Source: Cupriavidus sp. (GTDB taxonomy: Bacteria > Pseudomonadota > Gammaproteobacteria > Burkholderiales > Burkholderiaceae). Taken from it: a stretch of 47,104 bases of DNA. A program made the position numbers and the translations under genes. The notes beneath the pieces are model-generated. The model had not been told where the DNA came from, made no database searches, and was given only the letters and a program-made list of their open reading frames with translations. Positions 1-9,364 of the stretch are shown one piece after another. Where the stretch lies: the NCBI GenBank assembly GCA_031181345.1, contig JAPSLC010000042.1, positions 1-47,104 on the forward strand, written 5' to 3'. Numbering within the stretch: position 1 is the first letter of the stretch; every line of letters starts with the position of its first letter.

Positions 1-1735
1 GGATGGTCAGCGTGGTCAGGCCCAGAAAGTCGAACTTGACCAGGCCGGCGGCCTCGACGTCGTCCTTGTCGTACTGGCTGACCACGCCGCTCATGCCGTC
101 GTTCTGGCCGCCCTGCGTGTACAGCGGACAGAAGTCGGTCAGCTTGCCCGGCGCGATCAGCACGCCGCCGGCGTGCATGCCGACGTTGCGGGTCATGCCT
201 TCGACGCGCTGCGCCAGTTCGAGCAGCTGGCGCACTTCCTCTTCGTTGTTCTCGCGCTCGGTCAGCAGCGGCTCTTCCTTCTTGGCCTCCTCGATCGTTA
301 CCAGCTTGCCCGGCTTGAACGGGATCAGCTTGGCCACGCCGTCGACGAAGTTGTAGCCCAGGTCCAGCACGCGGCCGACGTCGCGCACCGCGGCCTTGGC
401 GGCCATGGTGCCGAAGGTGGCGATCTGCGACACCGCGTCCTTGCCGTACTTCTCCTTGACGTACTGGATCACGCGATCGCGGCCGTGCTGGCAGAAGTCG
501 ATATCGAAGTCGGGCATCGATACCCGCTCCGGATTCAGGAAACGCTCGAACAGCAGCGCGTACTTCAGCGGATCGAGGTCGGTGATGCCCAGCGCGTAGG
601 CGACCAGCGAGCCGGCGCCCGAGCCCCGGCCCGGACCGACCGGCACGCCGTTGTTCTTGGCCCAGTTGATGAAGTCCGCCACGATCAGGAAGTAGCCGGG
701 GAACCCCATCTTGATGATGATGCCGGTCTCGAACTCCAGCCGCGCGTAGTACTCGGGGCGCTTGGCCTCGCGCGTCGCCTCGTCGGGGAACAGCACCTCG
801 AGGCGGCGCTCCAGCCCCTCCTTCGACATGTGCACCAGATAGTCGTCCAGCGACATGCCGTCCGGCGTCGGGAACAGCGGCAGGCGCGGCTTGCCGAGCT
901 CGAGCGTCAGGTTGCAGCGGCGCGCGATCTGCACCGCGTTCTCGAGCGCCGACGGGATGTCGGCGAACAGCGCGCACATCTCGTCCTGCGTCTTGAAATA
1001 CTGGTCGGTGGTGAAGCGGCGCGCGCGGCGCGGATTGGCCAGCAGCTCGCCCTCGGCGATACAGACGCGCGCCTCGTGCGCGGTATGGTCGTCGGGGGTC
1101 ATGAACTGGACCGGATGCGTCGCCACCACCGGCAGCTGCAGCGCCGCGGCCAGTTGCACCGCGCGTTGCACATAGGCCTCGGTGCCGGGATGGCCCGCGC
1201 GCTGCAGTTCGATGTAATAGCGCTGCGGGAACACCGTGGCCCAATGCCGCGCGGCGCGCTGCGCGGCCGCGTCGTTACCGTTGGCCAGCGCCTGCCCCAC
1301 GTCGCCGCCCATCGCGCCGGACAGCGCGATCAGGCCGGTGGACAGCGGCAGGCCGTCCTCGCCGGGTTCTTCGAGCCAGGCCGGCTCGAGCTCGGCGCGG
1401 CCGCGGTATTGGTTCGACAGCCACGCGCGCGAGAGCAGCACGCACAGGTTCAGATAGCCGCGCCGATCCTGCACCAGCAGCAGCATGCGCGCCGGCTTGT
1501 CGCGATCGTCGGCGTTGGTCAGCCAGACGTCGGCGCCGACGATGGGCTTGACGCCACCGCTGCGCGCTTCCTTGTAGAAGCGGATCAGGCCGAAGGCGTT
1601 GGCCAGGTCGGTCAGCGCAAGCGCGCCCATGCCGTCGGCGGCGGCGGCCTTGACTGCATCCTCGAGGCGGACGATGCCGTCGACGATCGAGTATTCGGAA
1701 TGGAGGCGGAGATGTACGAAGCGGGGCGAAGACAT
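1..1735 (-). CDS. dnaE: DNA polymerase III subunit alpha (N-terminal half, cut by window edge)
   Basis: Catalytic alpha subunit of the replicative DNA polymerase III holoenzyme. About 578 N-terminal residues are visible of an enzyme usually near 1160-1180. The protein opens with MSSPRFVHLRLHSEYSIVDG, the start of the PHP domain. PDFDIDFC, carrying the first two catalytic aspartates, falls near residues 405-414, and GLVKFDFLGL, carrying the third, lies at the extreme left of the window. All three polymerase carboxylates are therefore present, and the missing part is fingers, HhH, OB and tau-binding regions. ATG at 1735 is chosen; an in-frame ATG at 1744 would add three residues, and neither has a good Shine-Dalgarno sequence. 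It is divergent from trhO. Confidence 0.96.
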   Translation of the reverse strand, partial: MSSPRFVHLRLHSEYSIVDGIVRLEDAVKAAAADGMGALALTDLANAFGLIRFYKEARSGGVKPIVGADVWLTNADDRDKPARMLLLVQDRRGYLNLCVLLSRAWLSNQYRGRAELEPAWLEEPGEDGLPLSTGLIALSGAMGGDVGQALANGNDAAAQRAARHWATVFPQRYYIELQRAGHPGTEAYVQRAVQLAAALQLPVVATHPVQFMTPDDHTAHEARVCIAEGELLANPRRARRFTTDQYFKTQDEMCALFADIPSALENAVQIARRCNLTLELGKPRLPLFPTPDGMSLDDYLVHMSKEGLERRLEVLFPDEATREAKRPEYYARLEFETGIIIKMGFPGYFLIVADFINWAKNNGVPVGPGRGSGAGSLVAYALGITDLDPLKYALLFERFLNPERVSMPDFDIDFCQHGRDRVIQYVKEKYGKDAVSQIATFGTMAAKAAVRDVGRVLDLGYNFVDGVAKLIPFKPGKLVTIEEAKKEEPLLTERENNEEEVRQLLELAQRVEGMTRNVGMHAGGVLIAPGKLTDFCPLYTQGGQNDGMSGVVSQYDKDDVEAAGLVKFDFLGLTTLTI

Positions 1736-1858
1736 GGGCGCCATTGTACCGGCGCGAACTGGCCGCAGGGCCGCCGGAGCGCGACGAAATCCGCATGCGG
1801 ATGCGGTTGCGGGGCCGTGCCGTGGTTGGGCGCGATGCCGTCCGCCTGCCCGAACCGC

Positions 1859-1864
1859 TATAAT
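1859..1864 (+). promoter_or_regulatory. -10 element ahead of trhO
   Basis: A perfect TATAAT lies in the dnaE-trhO intergenic region, oriented toward trhO and about 124 bases before its ATG. No convincing -35 hexamer is seen 16-18 bases upstream, so this is only a candidate sigma-70 promoter. The rest of 1745-1987 shows nothing else. Confidence 0.4.
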
Positions 1865-1987
1865 TTCGCGTTTCCAATCAGGCAGTTGATCAGGCAGTCA
1901 AGGGCGGAAACTCATGGCGGCAACGCCGCGCGGCCAAGGCCCCGTCCCCGCACGCACCGCATCCCGCCTCGCCGAACTCCGCAGTCC

Positions 1988-2866
1988 ATGCAGATCGTCA
2001 ATATTTCCGCCTACAAGTTCGTCACGCTCAGCGACATCGACACGCTGCGCGCCGCCTTGCGCGAGCGCTGCGAGGCGGCCGCGCTCAAGGGCACCATCCT
2101 GCTCGCGCCCGAAGGGATCAACCTGTTTCTCGCTGGCAGCCGGGAAGGCATCGACGACGTGGTGGGCTGGCTGCGCGCCGATCCGCGCTTCGCCGATCTG
2201 GAGCCGAAGGAGAGCCTGTCGGAAACGCAGCCGTTCAAGCGGATGCTGGTGCGCGTCAAGCGCGAGATCATCACGATGAAGATGCCGCTGATCCGGCCCG
2301 AGGAAGGCCGCGCGCCGTCGGTGCGTCCCGCCGACCTCAAGCGCTGGCTCGACCAGGGCCATGACGACGAAGGCCGCCCGGTGGTGATGCTCGACACGCG
2401 CAATGCCTTCGAGGTCGCGGTCGGCACCTTCGAGCAGGCGGTCGACTACGGGCTGCAGAAGTTCAGCGATTTCCCGGCGGTCGTGGCCGAGCACAAGGAC
2501 GAATTCGCCGGCAAGACGGTGGTGTCGTTCTGCACCGGCGGCATCCGCTGCGAGAAGGGCGCGATCCATATGCAGCAGGCCGGCATCGAGCGCGTCTATC
2601 AGCTCGAGGGCGGCATCCTGAAGTACTTCGAGGAAGTCGGCGGCAGCCACTATCGCGGCGACTGCTTCGTCTTCGACTACCGCACCGCGCTCAATCCCGG
2701 ACTGGAACCGGCCGGACCCAAGCAGTGCTTCGCCTGCCGTGCCGTGGTCACGCCGGAGGAACAGCAGAGCCCGCAGTATGTGGTCGGCGTCAGCTGCCCG
2801 CACTGCCATTCGCAGCGCGCGGCGCAGGGCGAGTCGATGCAAGACGGGAAAGCGGCGCAGGCCTGA
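1988..2866 (+). CDS. trhO: tRNA uridine(34) hydroxylase / rhodanese-domain protein (TrhO, YceA family)
   Basis: Predicted oxygen-dependent hydroxylase that makes 5-hydroxyuridine at the wobble position of tRNAs. It has 292 residues: an N-terminal acylphosphatase-like/UPF0176 part (1-100), then a rhodanese domain (about 125-225) with the active-site loop FCTGGIRCEKG, in which Cys182 is the expected catalytic cysteine. The C-terminus carries two CxxC pairs (QCFAC near 247-250 and SCPHC near 270-273), as in the longer members of the family, probably a metal site. The frame is open far upstream, but that part is antisense to dnaE; the start at MQIVNISAYKF fits the family. Single gene, convergent with the NUDIX gene. 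Confidence 0.93.
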   Translation: MQIVNISAYKFVTLSDIDTLRAALRERCEAAALKGTILLAPEGINLFLAGSREGIDDVVGWLRADPRFADLEPKESLSETQPFKRMLVRVKREIITMKMPLIRPEEGRAPSVRPADLKRWLDQGHDDEGRPVVMLDTRNAFEVAVGTFEQAVDYGLQKFSDFPAVVAEHKDEFAGKTVVSFCTGGIRCEKGAIHMQQAGIERVYQLEGGILKYFEEVGGSHYRGDCFVFDYRTALNPGLEPAGPKQCFACRAVVTPEEQQSPQYVVGVSCPHCHSQRAAQGESMQDGKAAQA

Positions 2867-2898
2867 TCGGCGCTGCGCGCCTGGGCTGCGCGTTGGCG

Positions 2899-3579
2899 TC
2901 AGGCCGCCAGCAGGTGGTACAGGTTGCGCAGCATGCCGGCCGTCGCGCCCCAGATGAAGCGATGCCCGCCGCCTTCGCGCGGATATGGCATCGCATAGAA
3001 CATCCGCTCGCCATCGACCCAGCGGAACAGCCGCCGCTGATGGTGCGACGGGTCCATCAGAAAGGCCAGCGGCACCTCGAACACATCGGCCACCTCGCGC
3101 GCGTCGGGGCGCAGCGCGAAGCCGTCGCGCACCAATCCCACCACCGGGCTGACATGAAAGCCGGTGCCGGTGATGTAGTCCGGCAGCGCGCCCAGCACCT
3201 CGACGTAGTCCCGGTCCAGCCCGATCTCTTCCTCCGTCTCGCGCAGCGCGGTGGCGACGCGATTGACGTCCTCGGGCTCCCAGCGGCCGCCGGGAAAGCT
3301 GATCTGCCCCGCGTGGGCGCTCAGATTCGCATTGCGCTGCGTCAGCAGCACGGTCAGGCCGTCGGCCCGCTGCACCAGCGGTATCAGCACCGCGGCGTCG
3401 CGCAGGCTCTGCTTGGGATCGTAGGCGCGCGACTCGTCGGTCAGCTCGGGCTGCCAGGCCGGCGGGGTCAGAAAGCGATGGCGGATGAAGTCGGGCCGCA
3501 GGCGCGGCTCGGAAAGCGGAGGGTGCTGGCTGTCGACCGAGACGATCGGCAGCGATTCGGGATCGAAGGCGGGGCGCAT
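2899..3579 (-). CDS. CoA pyrophosphatase-type NUDIX hydrolase
   Basis: A 226-residue NUDIX hydrolase of the CoA/acyl-CoA diphosphatase (NudL/PCD1) group. The NUDIX box is seen as GGRWEPEDVN...ALRETEEEIGL, and immediately before it is the group's extra signature, a LLTxR...LxxHxGQxxFPGG stretch. The expected reaction splits CoA into 4'-phosphopantetheine and 3',5'-ADP. ATG at 3579 is chosen (MRPAFDPESL); longer in-frame starts run back into the rplS terminator region and are unlikely. It lies downstream of the rpsP-rplS operon but is separated from it by two hairpins, so it is probably transcribed on its own. Exact substrate not proven by sequence. Confidence 0.87.
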   Translation of the reverse strand: MRPAFDPESLPIVSVDSQHPPLSEPRLRPDFIRHRFLTPPAWQPELTDESRAYDPKQSLRDAAVLIPLVQRADGLTVLLTQRNANLSAHAGQISFPGGRWEPEDVNRVATALRETEEEIGLDRDYVEVLGALPDYITGTGFHVSPVVGLVRDGFALRPDAREVADVFEVPLAFLMDPSHHQRRLFRWVDGERMFYAMPYPREGGGHRFIWGATAGMLRNLYHLLAA

Positions 3580-3675
3580 AGCGGCACAAGTATGACAGAG
3601 GTCGCCGCGGCGCATCGGCGGGCGACCCGGAAGGCGGCATGGTAACCATGCGGGTCGCCATGCAGGCCACCATGC

Positions 3676-3723
3676 AAAAAGGGCACCCGAAGGTGCCCTC
3701 GAAGACGGGGCGCGAGCCCCGTC
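3676..3723 (-). terminator. Double hairpin rho-independent terminator of the rpsP-rplS operon
   Basis: Read on the minus strand, the first hairpin has an 8-bp perfect stem GACGGGGC/GCCCCGTC (3704-3723). The second has a 7-bp stem GGGCACC/GGTGCCC with a TTCG tetraloop (3681-3698), directly followed by five T. The second is a textbook intrinsic terminator 60-80 bases after the rplS stop. Confidence 0.85.
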
Positions 3724-3760
3724 GATCGCTCCGGCCGGCGTGCCGGCCAGGCGCTGCGTC

Positions 3761-4153
3761 TTATTCGGCAGCGACCGCGGCCTTGGAGGCCTTGGTGACG
3801 AGCTTTTCCTTGATGCGAGCGGACTTGCCCGAACGCTGGCGCAGATAGTAAAGCTTGGCGCGGCGCACATCGCCGCGGCGCTTGACTTCGATGCCGGCGA
3901 TCAGCGGCGAGTACAGCTGGAACGTACGCTCCACGCCCTCACCCGACGAGATCTTGCGCACGATGAAGGACGAATTCAGGCCACGGTTGCGCTTGGCAAT
4001 CACCACGCCTTCGTAAGCCTGCACGCGCTTGCGGTTGCCTTCGACCACGTTCACGTTGACGACGACGGTGTCGCCCGGCGCGAATGCGGGGATGGTCTTG
4101 TTCGCGGTCAGACGCGCGATCTCTTCCTTCTCGATCTGCTCGATGATGTTCAT
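3761..4153 (-). CDS. rplS: 50S ribosomal protein L19
   Basis: L19 (bL19) sits at the 30S-50S interface. The protein has 130 residues, starting MNIIEQIEKEEIARL and containing PAFAPGDTVVVNVNVVEGNRK and the conserved GVVIAKRNRGLNSSF block. Length is slightly above the usual 115-120 because of an Ala/Lys-rich C-terminus. Last gene of rpsP-rimM-trmD-rplS, 74 bases after trmD, and followed by a strong terminator. The upstream in-frame extension overlaps trmD and is rejected. Confidence 0.98.
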   Translation of the reverse strand: MNIIEQIEKEEIARLTANKTIPAFAPGDTVVVNVNVVEGNRKRVQAYEGVVIAKRNRGLNSSFIVRKISSGEGVERTFQLYSPLIAGIEVKRRGDVRRAKLYYLRQRSGKSARIKEKLVTKASKAAVAAE

Positions 4154-4227
4154 CGCTTCTTCTCCTGTGCCATCGTGCCGGCGTTGCATGCCTCGCCCTT
4201 GGCGCGGCCCCGACAGAGGATGGGGTT

Positions 4228-5022
4228 TCAACTGGCGGAGGCTTGCCCCCGCCCTTCCTTCGCCGCCCACTCCGACAAGAAGCTCTCGTCGGCCTTGGTC
4301 AGCAAACCTTGACGACGCGCCGACTCGATCAGGTCGGGCCGCTTGCGCGCCGTATTGGCCAGCGCCTGACGGCGCCGCCATTTTTCGATCTCGGCATGAT
4401 GGCCGCCGAGCAGTATCTCGGGGACCCGCACGCCTTCGTATTCCTCGGGCCGCGTGTAATGCGGACAATCGAGCAGCCCATTGACGAAGCTGTCCTGCAC
4501 CGCCGACTGCGCGTCGCCCAGCACGCCGGGCAGCAGACGCACCACCGCGTCGATCAGCGCCATCGCCGGCAGTTCGCCGCCCGACAGCACGAAATCGCCG
4601 AGGCTGATTTCCTCGTCGACGCGACGGTCGATCAGGCGCTGGTCGATCGCCTCGTAGCGGCCGCAGATCAGCACCAGTCCGGGCCGCTGCGCCAGCTCCA
4701 CCACCTTGGCGTGCGTCAGCGGGGCACCCTGCGGCGACATCAGCACGACGTGAGCCCGGCTCGCGCCGCTGCCTGCGCCGGCATCGGCCTGCGCCGCGAC
4801 CGCGGCGTCGATGGCGTCCTCCAGCGGCTTGGCCAGCATCACCATGCCGGGTCCACCCCCGTAGGGACGGTCGTCGATGGTGCGGTAGTTGTCCGTGGTG
4901 AAGTCCCGCGGATTCCAGCTGCGCAGCGTATAGCGCTGCTGCTTGGCGGCCCGGCTGGTGATGCCCCAGTCGGTCAACGCGCGGAACATTTCCGGGAACA
5001 GCGTGATCACGTCGAACTGCAT
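4228..5022 (-). CDS. trmD: tRNA (guanine-N1-)-methyltransferase
   Basis: SPOUT-class methyltransferase that makes m1G37 in tRNAs with SAM, preventing +1 frameshifting. 264 residues. The trefoil-knot SAM site is visible as LICGRYEAIDQRLI...EISLGDFVLSGGELP, and the substrate loop as DDRPYGGGPGMVM. The ATG at 5022 has AGGAG 8 bases upstream; the in-frame GTG at 5031 would sit directly on that Shine-Dalgarno sequence, so it is rejected. Third gene of the ribosomal operon, 78 bases after rimM. Confidence 0.97.
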   Translation of the reverse strand: MQFDVITLFPEMFRALTDWGITSRAAKQQRYTLRSWNPRDFTTDNYRTIDDRPYGGGPGMVMLAKPLEDAIDAAVAAQADAGAGSGASRAHVVLMSPQGAPLTHAKVVELAQRPGLVLICGRYEAIDQRLIDRRVDEEISLGDFVLSGGELPAMALIDAVVRLLPGVLGDAQSAVQDSFVNGLLDCPHYTRPEEYEGVRVPEILLGGHHAEIEKWRRRQALANTARKRPDLIESARRQGLLTKADESFLSEWAAKEGRGQASAS

Positions 5023-5100
5023 CCGTCTCACTCCTGTTCCATTGCCGCCGTTACCTGCCGTTGCCCTGCCTTGCTGCCATTGCTTCCATCGCTGCCGCGG

Positions 5101-5817
5101 CTAGTAGTCCAGCCCCCAGTCCACCACGATGTGCCTGGCGTCGATATCGACGTGGCGCAGGTAGGCGTCGACGAAGGGAATCAGACGCTCGCCGGTCTTG
5201 CCATCCGGCAGCGCGCAGGCAACCTGCAGGATCTGGTGGGCACCGTTGTCGATCAGGCCGGCGACTTCGCCCAGGGCCTCGCCCTGCTCGTTGGTCACCG
5301 CGCAGCCGATCAGATCGACCCAGTAAAACTCGTTCTCTTCGGGCGCGGGGAAATCCTCGCGCCGGATCCAGACGCGGCGCCCCTTGAGCGCCTCGGCCAG
5401 ATTGCGGTCGGCCACGCCGGACAGCTGCGCCACCACCGTGCCGCTATGCTCGCGCGACTGTGCGATCTTCAGACACAGCGGCCCGGACTCGCGGGCAGCC
5501 GACTGGGCCACCGGCCGCGAAGCCGGAGCCTCGGGCTGCAGCAGCCACCACCGCCGCGCGTGCAGCAAGGCGCCGGCATCCTGCGCATGGGGCTGGACCT
5601 TGATCCAGCCGCGCACGCCGTAGGCCGCGGCGACATAGCCGACCTCGATCAGGTCTTCCGGCAGGGCTTGCGCATACACCAGCGCGGCCGGGATGCGCGC
5701 CTCGCGCGGCGTGCCGGTCCCTGCTCCGGGCCCTGCGCCGGCCCCTGTTCTGGACCCCGCAGCGCCAGGCGGCACGTTCAACGGCCGCCGCTGCGCGCCG
5801 CGCGCGGACGTGGTCAC
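5101..5817 (-). CDS. rimM: 16S rRNA processing protein RimM (with N-terminal extension)
   Basis: Assembly factor that binds S19 during maturation of the 30S head. The core begins near residue 55 (DLIEVGYVAAAYGVRGWIKV) and ends with the PRC-barrel (ENEFYWVDLIGC...HIVVDWGLDY). The 238 residues exceed the usual 170-190 because of a Gly/Ala/Pro-rich N-terminal extension of about 50 residues. The start is the GTG at 5817, 22 bases after the rpsP stop and without a clear Shine-Dalgarno sequence; a GTG at 5679 would remove most of the extension. The product is certain, the start is not. Confidence 0.93.
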   Translation of the reverse strand: MTTSARGAQRRPLNVPPGAAGSRTGAGAGPGAGTGTPREARIPAALVYAQALPEDLIEVGYVAAAYGVRGWIKVQPHAQDAGALLHARRWWLLQPEAPASRPVAQSAARESGPLCLKIAQSREHSGTVVAQLSGVADRNLAEALKGRRVWIRREDFPAPEENEFYWVDLIGCAVTNEQGEALGEVAGLIDNGAHQILQVACALPDGKTGERLIPFVDAYLRHVDIDARHIVVDWGLDY

Positions 5818-5839
5818 GGCAGACTACCGGTCGCGAAAA

Positions 5840-6094
5840 TCAGGCAGCGGCCTTGGCGGCGTTCTGCTTGACCAGACGGGCAACGGTCGGCGACAGTTGG
5901 GCGCCAACGCCTTGCCAGTAGGTCAGGCGGTCTTGCGCCAGGCGCAGACCTTCTTCGCTTTGCGAAGCCAGCGGGTTGTAGAAGCCGAGACGCTCGATGA
6001 AACGGCCGTCGCGGCGGTTGCGCGAGTCGGCTGCAACGATATTGAAGAACGGGCGCTTCTTGCTGCCGCCACGGGCCAGACGGATTACGACCAT
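5840..6094 (-). CDS. rpsP: 30S ribosomal protein S16
   Basis: S16 (bS16), 84 residues, starting MVVIRLARGGSKKRPFFNIV, with the conserved RDGRFIERLGFYNP block. First gene of rpsP-rimM-trmD-rplS. AGGA stands 8 bases before the ATG at 6094. A longer in-frame reading upstream runs through the promoter and is rejected. Confidence 0.98.
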   Translation of the reverse strand: MVVIRLARGGSKKRPFFNIVAADSRNRRDGRFIERLGFYNPLASQSEEGLRLAQDRLTYWQGVGAQLSPTVARLVKQNAAKAAA

Positions 6095-6139
6095 GGGTGA
6101 ATTCCTCGAAAAACGGGGTGTTCGAACACGAAACGCAAG

Positions 6140-6168
6140 AGTATAGCCCAAATACTGAGGCCAAACAA
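6140..6168 (-). promoter_or_regulatory. Sigma-70 promoter of the rpsP operon
   Basis: On the minus strand: -35 TTGTTT (6163-6168), 17-base spacer, -10 TATACT (6140-6145), giving a start about 40 bases ahead of the rpsP ATG. Good -10, moderate -35; position and spacing fit the first gene of the operon. Confidence 0.6.
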
Positions 6169-6258
6169 ACACTTAGGGTGCCGGACGGCGGGGTAGGCCA
6201 ATTGACGGCCGCGTCACGCCTCGGCATCGTGGCAAAAACACCAATTGCAGGAGAGGTC

Positions 6259-7377
<1,119 letters not shown>

Positions 7378-7394
7378 GGGCGCGCGAGGGCCGT

Positions 7395-7419
7395 CGAGCG
7401 CCGTCCTGGGCGGCGCTCG
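7395..7419 (+). terminator. Hairpin after the sugar dehydrogenase gene
   Basis: A perfect 9-bp stem CGAGCGCCG/CGGCGCTCG with a 7-base loop lies 17 bases past the stop codon. No T-run follows, so termination is an inference from position and strength. Confidence 0.35.
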
Positions 7420-7466
7420 CGCAGGCGCCGCCGAAGATGAGAACAGACCGCATTCGCAGGCGAAAC

Positions 7467-7491
7467 AATCCGTTACACCGGTAACGGGATT
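7467..7491. repeat. Inverted repeat AATCCGTTAC / GTAACGGGATT
   Basis: Ten base pairs with a single bulged G around an ACCG centre, in the gap between the sugar dehydrogenase and the small secreted protein. No T-run follows. It could be an operator for the downstream gene or a second terminator; nothing identifies a cognate factor. Confidence 0.4.
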
Positions 7492-7575
7492 GGCATAGGC
7501 GCCTGCTGGCAGCGCTGCGTACCATGATCCCAATCTTCTCGATAACGACAGCAAGCGAAGGCTCTGGGATTCCGC

Positions 7576-7980
7576 ATGCTTTTCCGCTCTCTCCTGCGCG
7601 ACGCCGCGGCCGCCACCCTGCTGGTGGCGTCGGTGCTCGGCCTTGCGGCCCTGAGCCATGCTCAGGGCGGCTGGTCGCGGCAAGGCGCCGACATGCGGGA
7701 TGGCTTCGGTGCGCGCCTGCTGCCAGCCGGGATGGAACGCACCTTGATGCGCGCGGAGAGCCCGGACCATGTGCGGGCGCAGATCGAGCGGATGGAAGCG
7801 CGGGCCCGCGCCGACAGCCGGCTGAACGGCCGCCCCAATCCGCCCAGCGAGCGTGGCGTGCCCGAACGTACCCAGACTTCCGATCGCAGCGCGCAGAACG
7901 GTAGCGCCGTGTCTGGCGACAATCGCCCCGCCAATGTCGGACCGGGCTGGCAAGGCTCCGGGCGAGAGACCACCCGTTAG
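7576..7980 (+). CDS. Small secreted protein of unknown function
   Basis: 134 residues. A signal peptide is clear (MLFRSLLRDAAAATLLVASV followed by ...ALSHA-QGG). The mature part is hydrophilic and rich in Arg, Asn, Ser and Gly, with one predicted amphipathic helix (ESPDHVRAQIERMEARARAD) and a Pro/Asn/Ser-rich probably disordered C-terminus. No cysteine and no family I recognise. GGGA lies 6 bases before the ATG. The GC-rich reading is not a shadow of another gene, since no opposite-strand gene covers it. Function unknown; a periplasmic location is the only supported inference. Confidence 0.6.
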   Translation: MLFRSLLRDAAAATLLVASVLGLAALSHAQGGWSRQGADMRDGFGARLLPAGMERTLMRAESPDHVRAQIERMEARARADSRLNGRPNPPSERGVPERTQTSDRSAQNGSAVSGDNRPANVGPGWQGSGRETTR

Positions 7981-8294
7981 TCCGGATATTTCCCACGATT
8001 TCCGCTGAAGCGGCGAGCGGCCTGGCGGCGCCCGTCTGTACCGCCGCACGTGCGCGTCGCGCCTTCGCGGATCGCGATGGCGCCGGCCGAGCGCGGCGGA
8101 ACTTCACCGTCTTCCCAAAGGTCAAATAGCTCGTGGCGGCCGAGGCTGCGCCGCCACATGGCTGCCGCCCGGCGCTGACCGGTGTTCAGCAGCGTGCCGT
8201 CGATCGCAGGCGGCGAACGCACACTGACATGCCCTCTTCTTCGAATCGTGTCGCGATGGGCGCGGCCTTCGTCCAACCAACCGACGAGGTTCGT
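7981..8294. other. Intergenic stretch without a confident gene
   Basis: 314 bases between the small secreted protein and the small membrane protein. A minus-strand reading from ATG 8159 to stop 7977 would give 60 residues starting MWRRSLGRHELFDLW, overlapping the 3' end of the gene before it; there is no Shine-Dalgarno sequence and I recognise no family. A plus-strand reading into the next gene from 8229 (MPSSSNRVAMG) is also possible. Nothing here is strong enough to call. Confidence 0.3.
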
Positions 8295-8438
8295 ATGCTA
8301 TCCATGCTGACCGACCTGGCTCGACACGCGGGCCAGCTCACTCTGACCGTGCTGTTCATGGGAATCCTGGCTGCCGTGCTGTACGGCGAAACCAATCTCG
8401 GCGTCCTGCTGGGCGTCGTGTCGAACGCGCCGCGCTGA
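8295..8438 (+). CDS. Small single-span membrane protein
   Basis: 47 residues with one hydrophobic segment (QLTLTVLFMGILAAVLYG), a short acidic loop (GETN) and a second weakly hydrophobic end (LGVLLGVVS). The ATG at 8295 has GAGG 5 bases upstream. An upstream start at 8229 would add 22 Ser/Ala-rich residues. I do not recognise the family; a small inner-membrane protein is all the sequence supports. Confidence 0.5.
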   Translation: MLSMLTDLARHAGQLTLTVLFMGILAAVLYGETNLGVLLGVVSNAPR

Positions 8439-8560
8439 CGGCGATCGGACGCTGCTGCAAGACAGGACATTGCAGGTTTTGCACCAGCGCCCCGCGGCCG
8501 GCGATCGAATCCAACGATCCGCCGGCCTTCAACCGGGTCATCGAAGCGGGCGGTGCGGCG

Positions 8561-8566
8561 TACAAT
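8561..8566 (+). promoter_or_regulatory. -10 element ahead of the TM2-domain gene
   Basis: TACAAT, five of six bases of the -10 consensus, sits about 110 bases before the ATG at 8675. No clear -35. It also argues against the in-frame GTG at 8567 as translation start, since that codon would lie at or before the transcript start. Confidence 0.35.
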
Positions 8567-8674
8567 GTGCGCTGCACTGCCCGCTTCCATCGTACAGCCG
8601 CCGTCTCGGTCCGCTCCTGGGTCCGCTCCTCGGTCGGCAATTCGGCAGATTTTCCCGTCCCTACTTCCACGCCC

Positions 8675-9181
8675 ATGTCCGCCGCTCCGTCCTCCGCCTC
8701 GTCCGCCTCGCACATTGCCGCCGCCCGCATGGACCGCGCCCCGATGCGCAAATCGAAGCTGCTGACCGTGGCCCTGGCCTTCCTGCTCGGCAGCCTCGGC
8801 GCGCACCGCTTCTATCTCGGCGGCCTGCGCGACCGCTATGGCTGGCTGCACCTGTTCGCGACGCTGGCCGGCGCGCTCGGCATCGCCTCGATGGTGCTGC
8901 ACGTCGGTGCGCCGGCGCTGAACTGGACCTTCGGGGTGGCGGGGGGCGCCTCGGTGATCAGCGCGTTCCTGGCAGCGATCGTCTACGGACTGCGGCCGGA
9001 CGAGCGCTGGGACGCGCGCTTCAATCCGGACGGCGAGCCGACCCGCTCCGGTTGGCCGGTGGTGATCCTGGTGATCCTGTCGCTGCTGATCGGCACCGGT
9101 CTGTTGATGGCCGGGCTCGCCATCAGCTTCCAGACCTTCTTCGAGTCGCAGGTGGAAGCGGCACGCGAGCTGTCGCAATAA
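8675..9181 (+). CDS. TM2 domain-containing membrane protein
   Basis: 168 residues. After a Ser/Ala-rich 18-residue lead the TM2 signature appears: MRKSKLLTVALAFLLGSLGAHRFYLGG, i.e. helix, short charged turn with HRFYLG, second helix. A third hydrophobic pair follows (FGVAGGASVISAFLAAIVYG) and a fourth near the C-terminus (WPVVILVILSLLIGTGLLM). TM2 proteins are widespread and mostly without a defined role. Possible starts are ATG 8675 and ATG 8729, neither with a good Shine-Dalgarno sequence; 8675 is chosen because the codon pattern continues unchanged from there. Confidence 0.82.
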   Translation: MSAAPSSASSASHIAAARMDRAPMRKSKLLTVALAFLLGSLGAHRFYLGGLRDRYGWLHLFATLAGALGIASMVLHVGAPALNWTFGVAGGASVISAFLAAIVYGLRPDERWDARFNPDGEPTRSGWPVVILVILSLLIGTGLLMAGLAISFQTFFESQVEAARELSQ

Positions 9182-9364
9182 GAAAGAAGAATGCCGGGCC
9201 GCCGCGGGGCCCCTTCGCCCGCGAGTGCGCCGTTCGTTTTGCTGATCCACGTCAACCCCATTCCGGCGTTCCTCAACCATACTGAACCGGTTATTCCCGA
9301 GGTCGCGCGCAGCGGCGCTTGCGCGACAGCGTCGCGACCGGTCGGTCGAACTCCAGGAGTGGAC

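Noticed and set aside
173..1987. Long plus-strand open frame continuous with trhO
   Set aside because: It is antisense to dnaE, His/Arg/Gln-rich shadow coding, and the TrhO family begins at MQIVNISAYKF (1988).
7977..8276. Minus-strand 99-residue frame (from TTG 8276)
   Set aside because: No Shine-Dalgarno sequence, weak start codon, no family, and it overlaps a gene start and a gene end; mentioned in the gap entry only.
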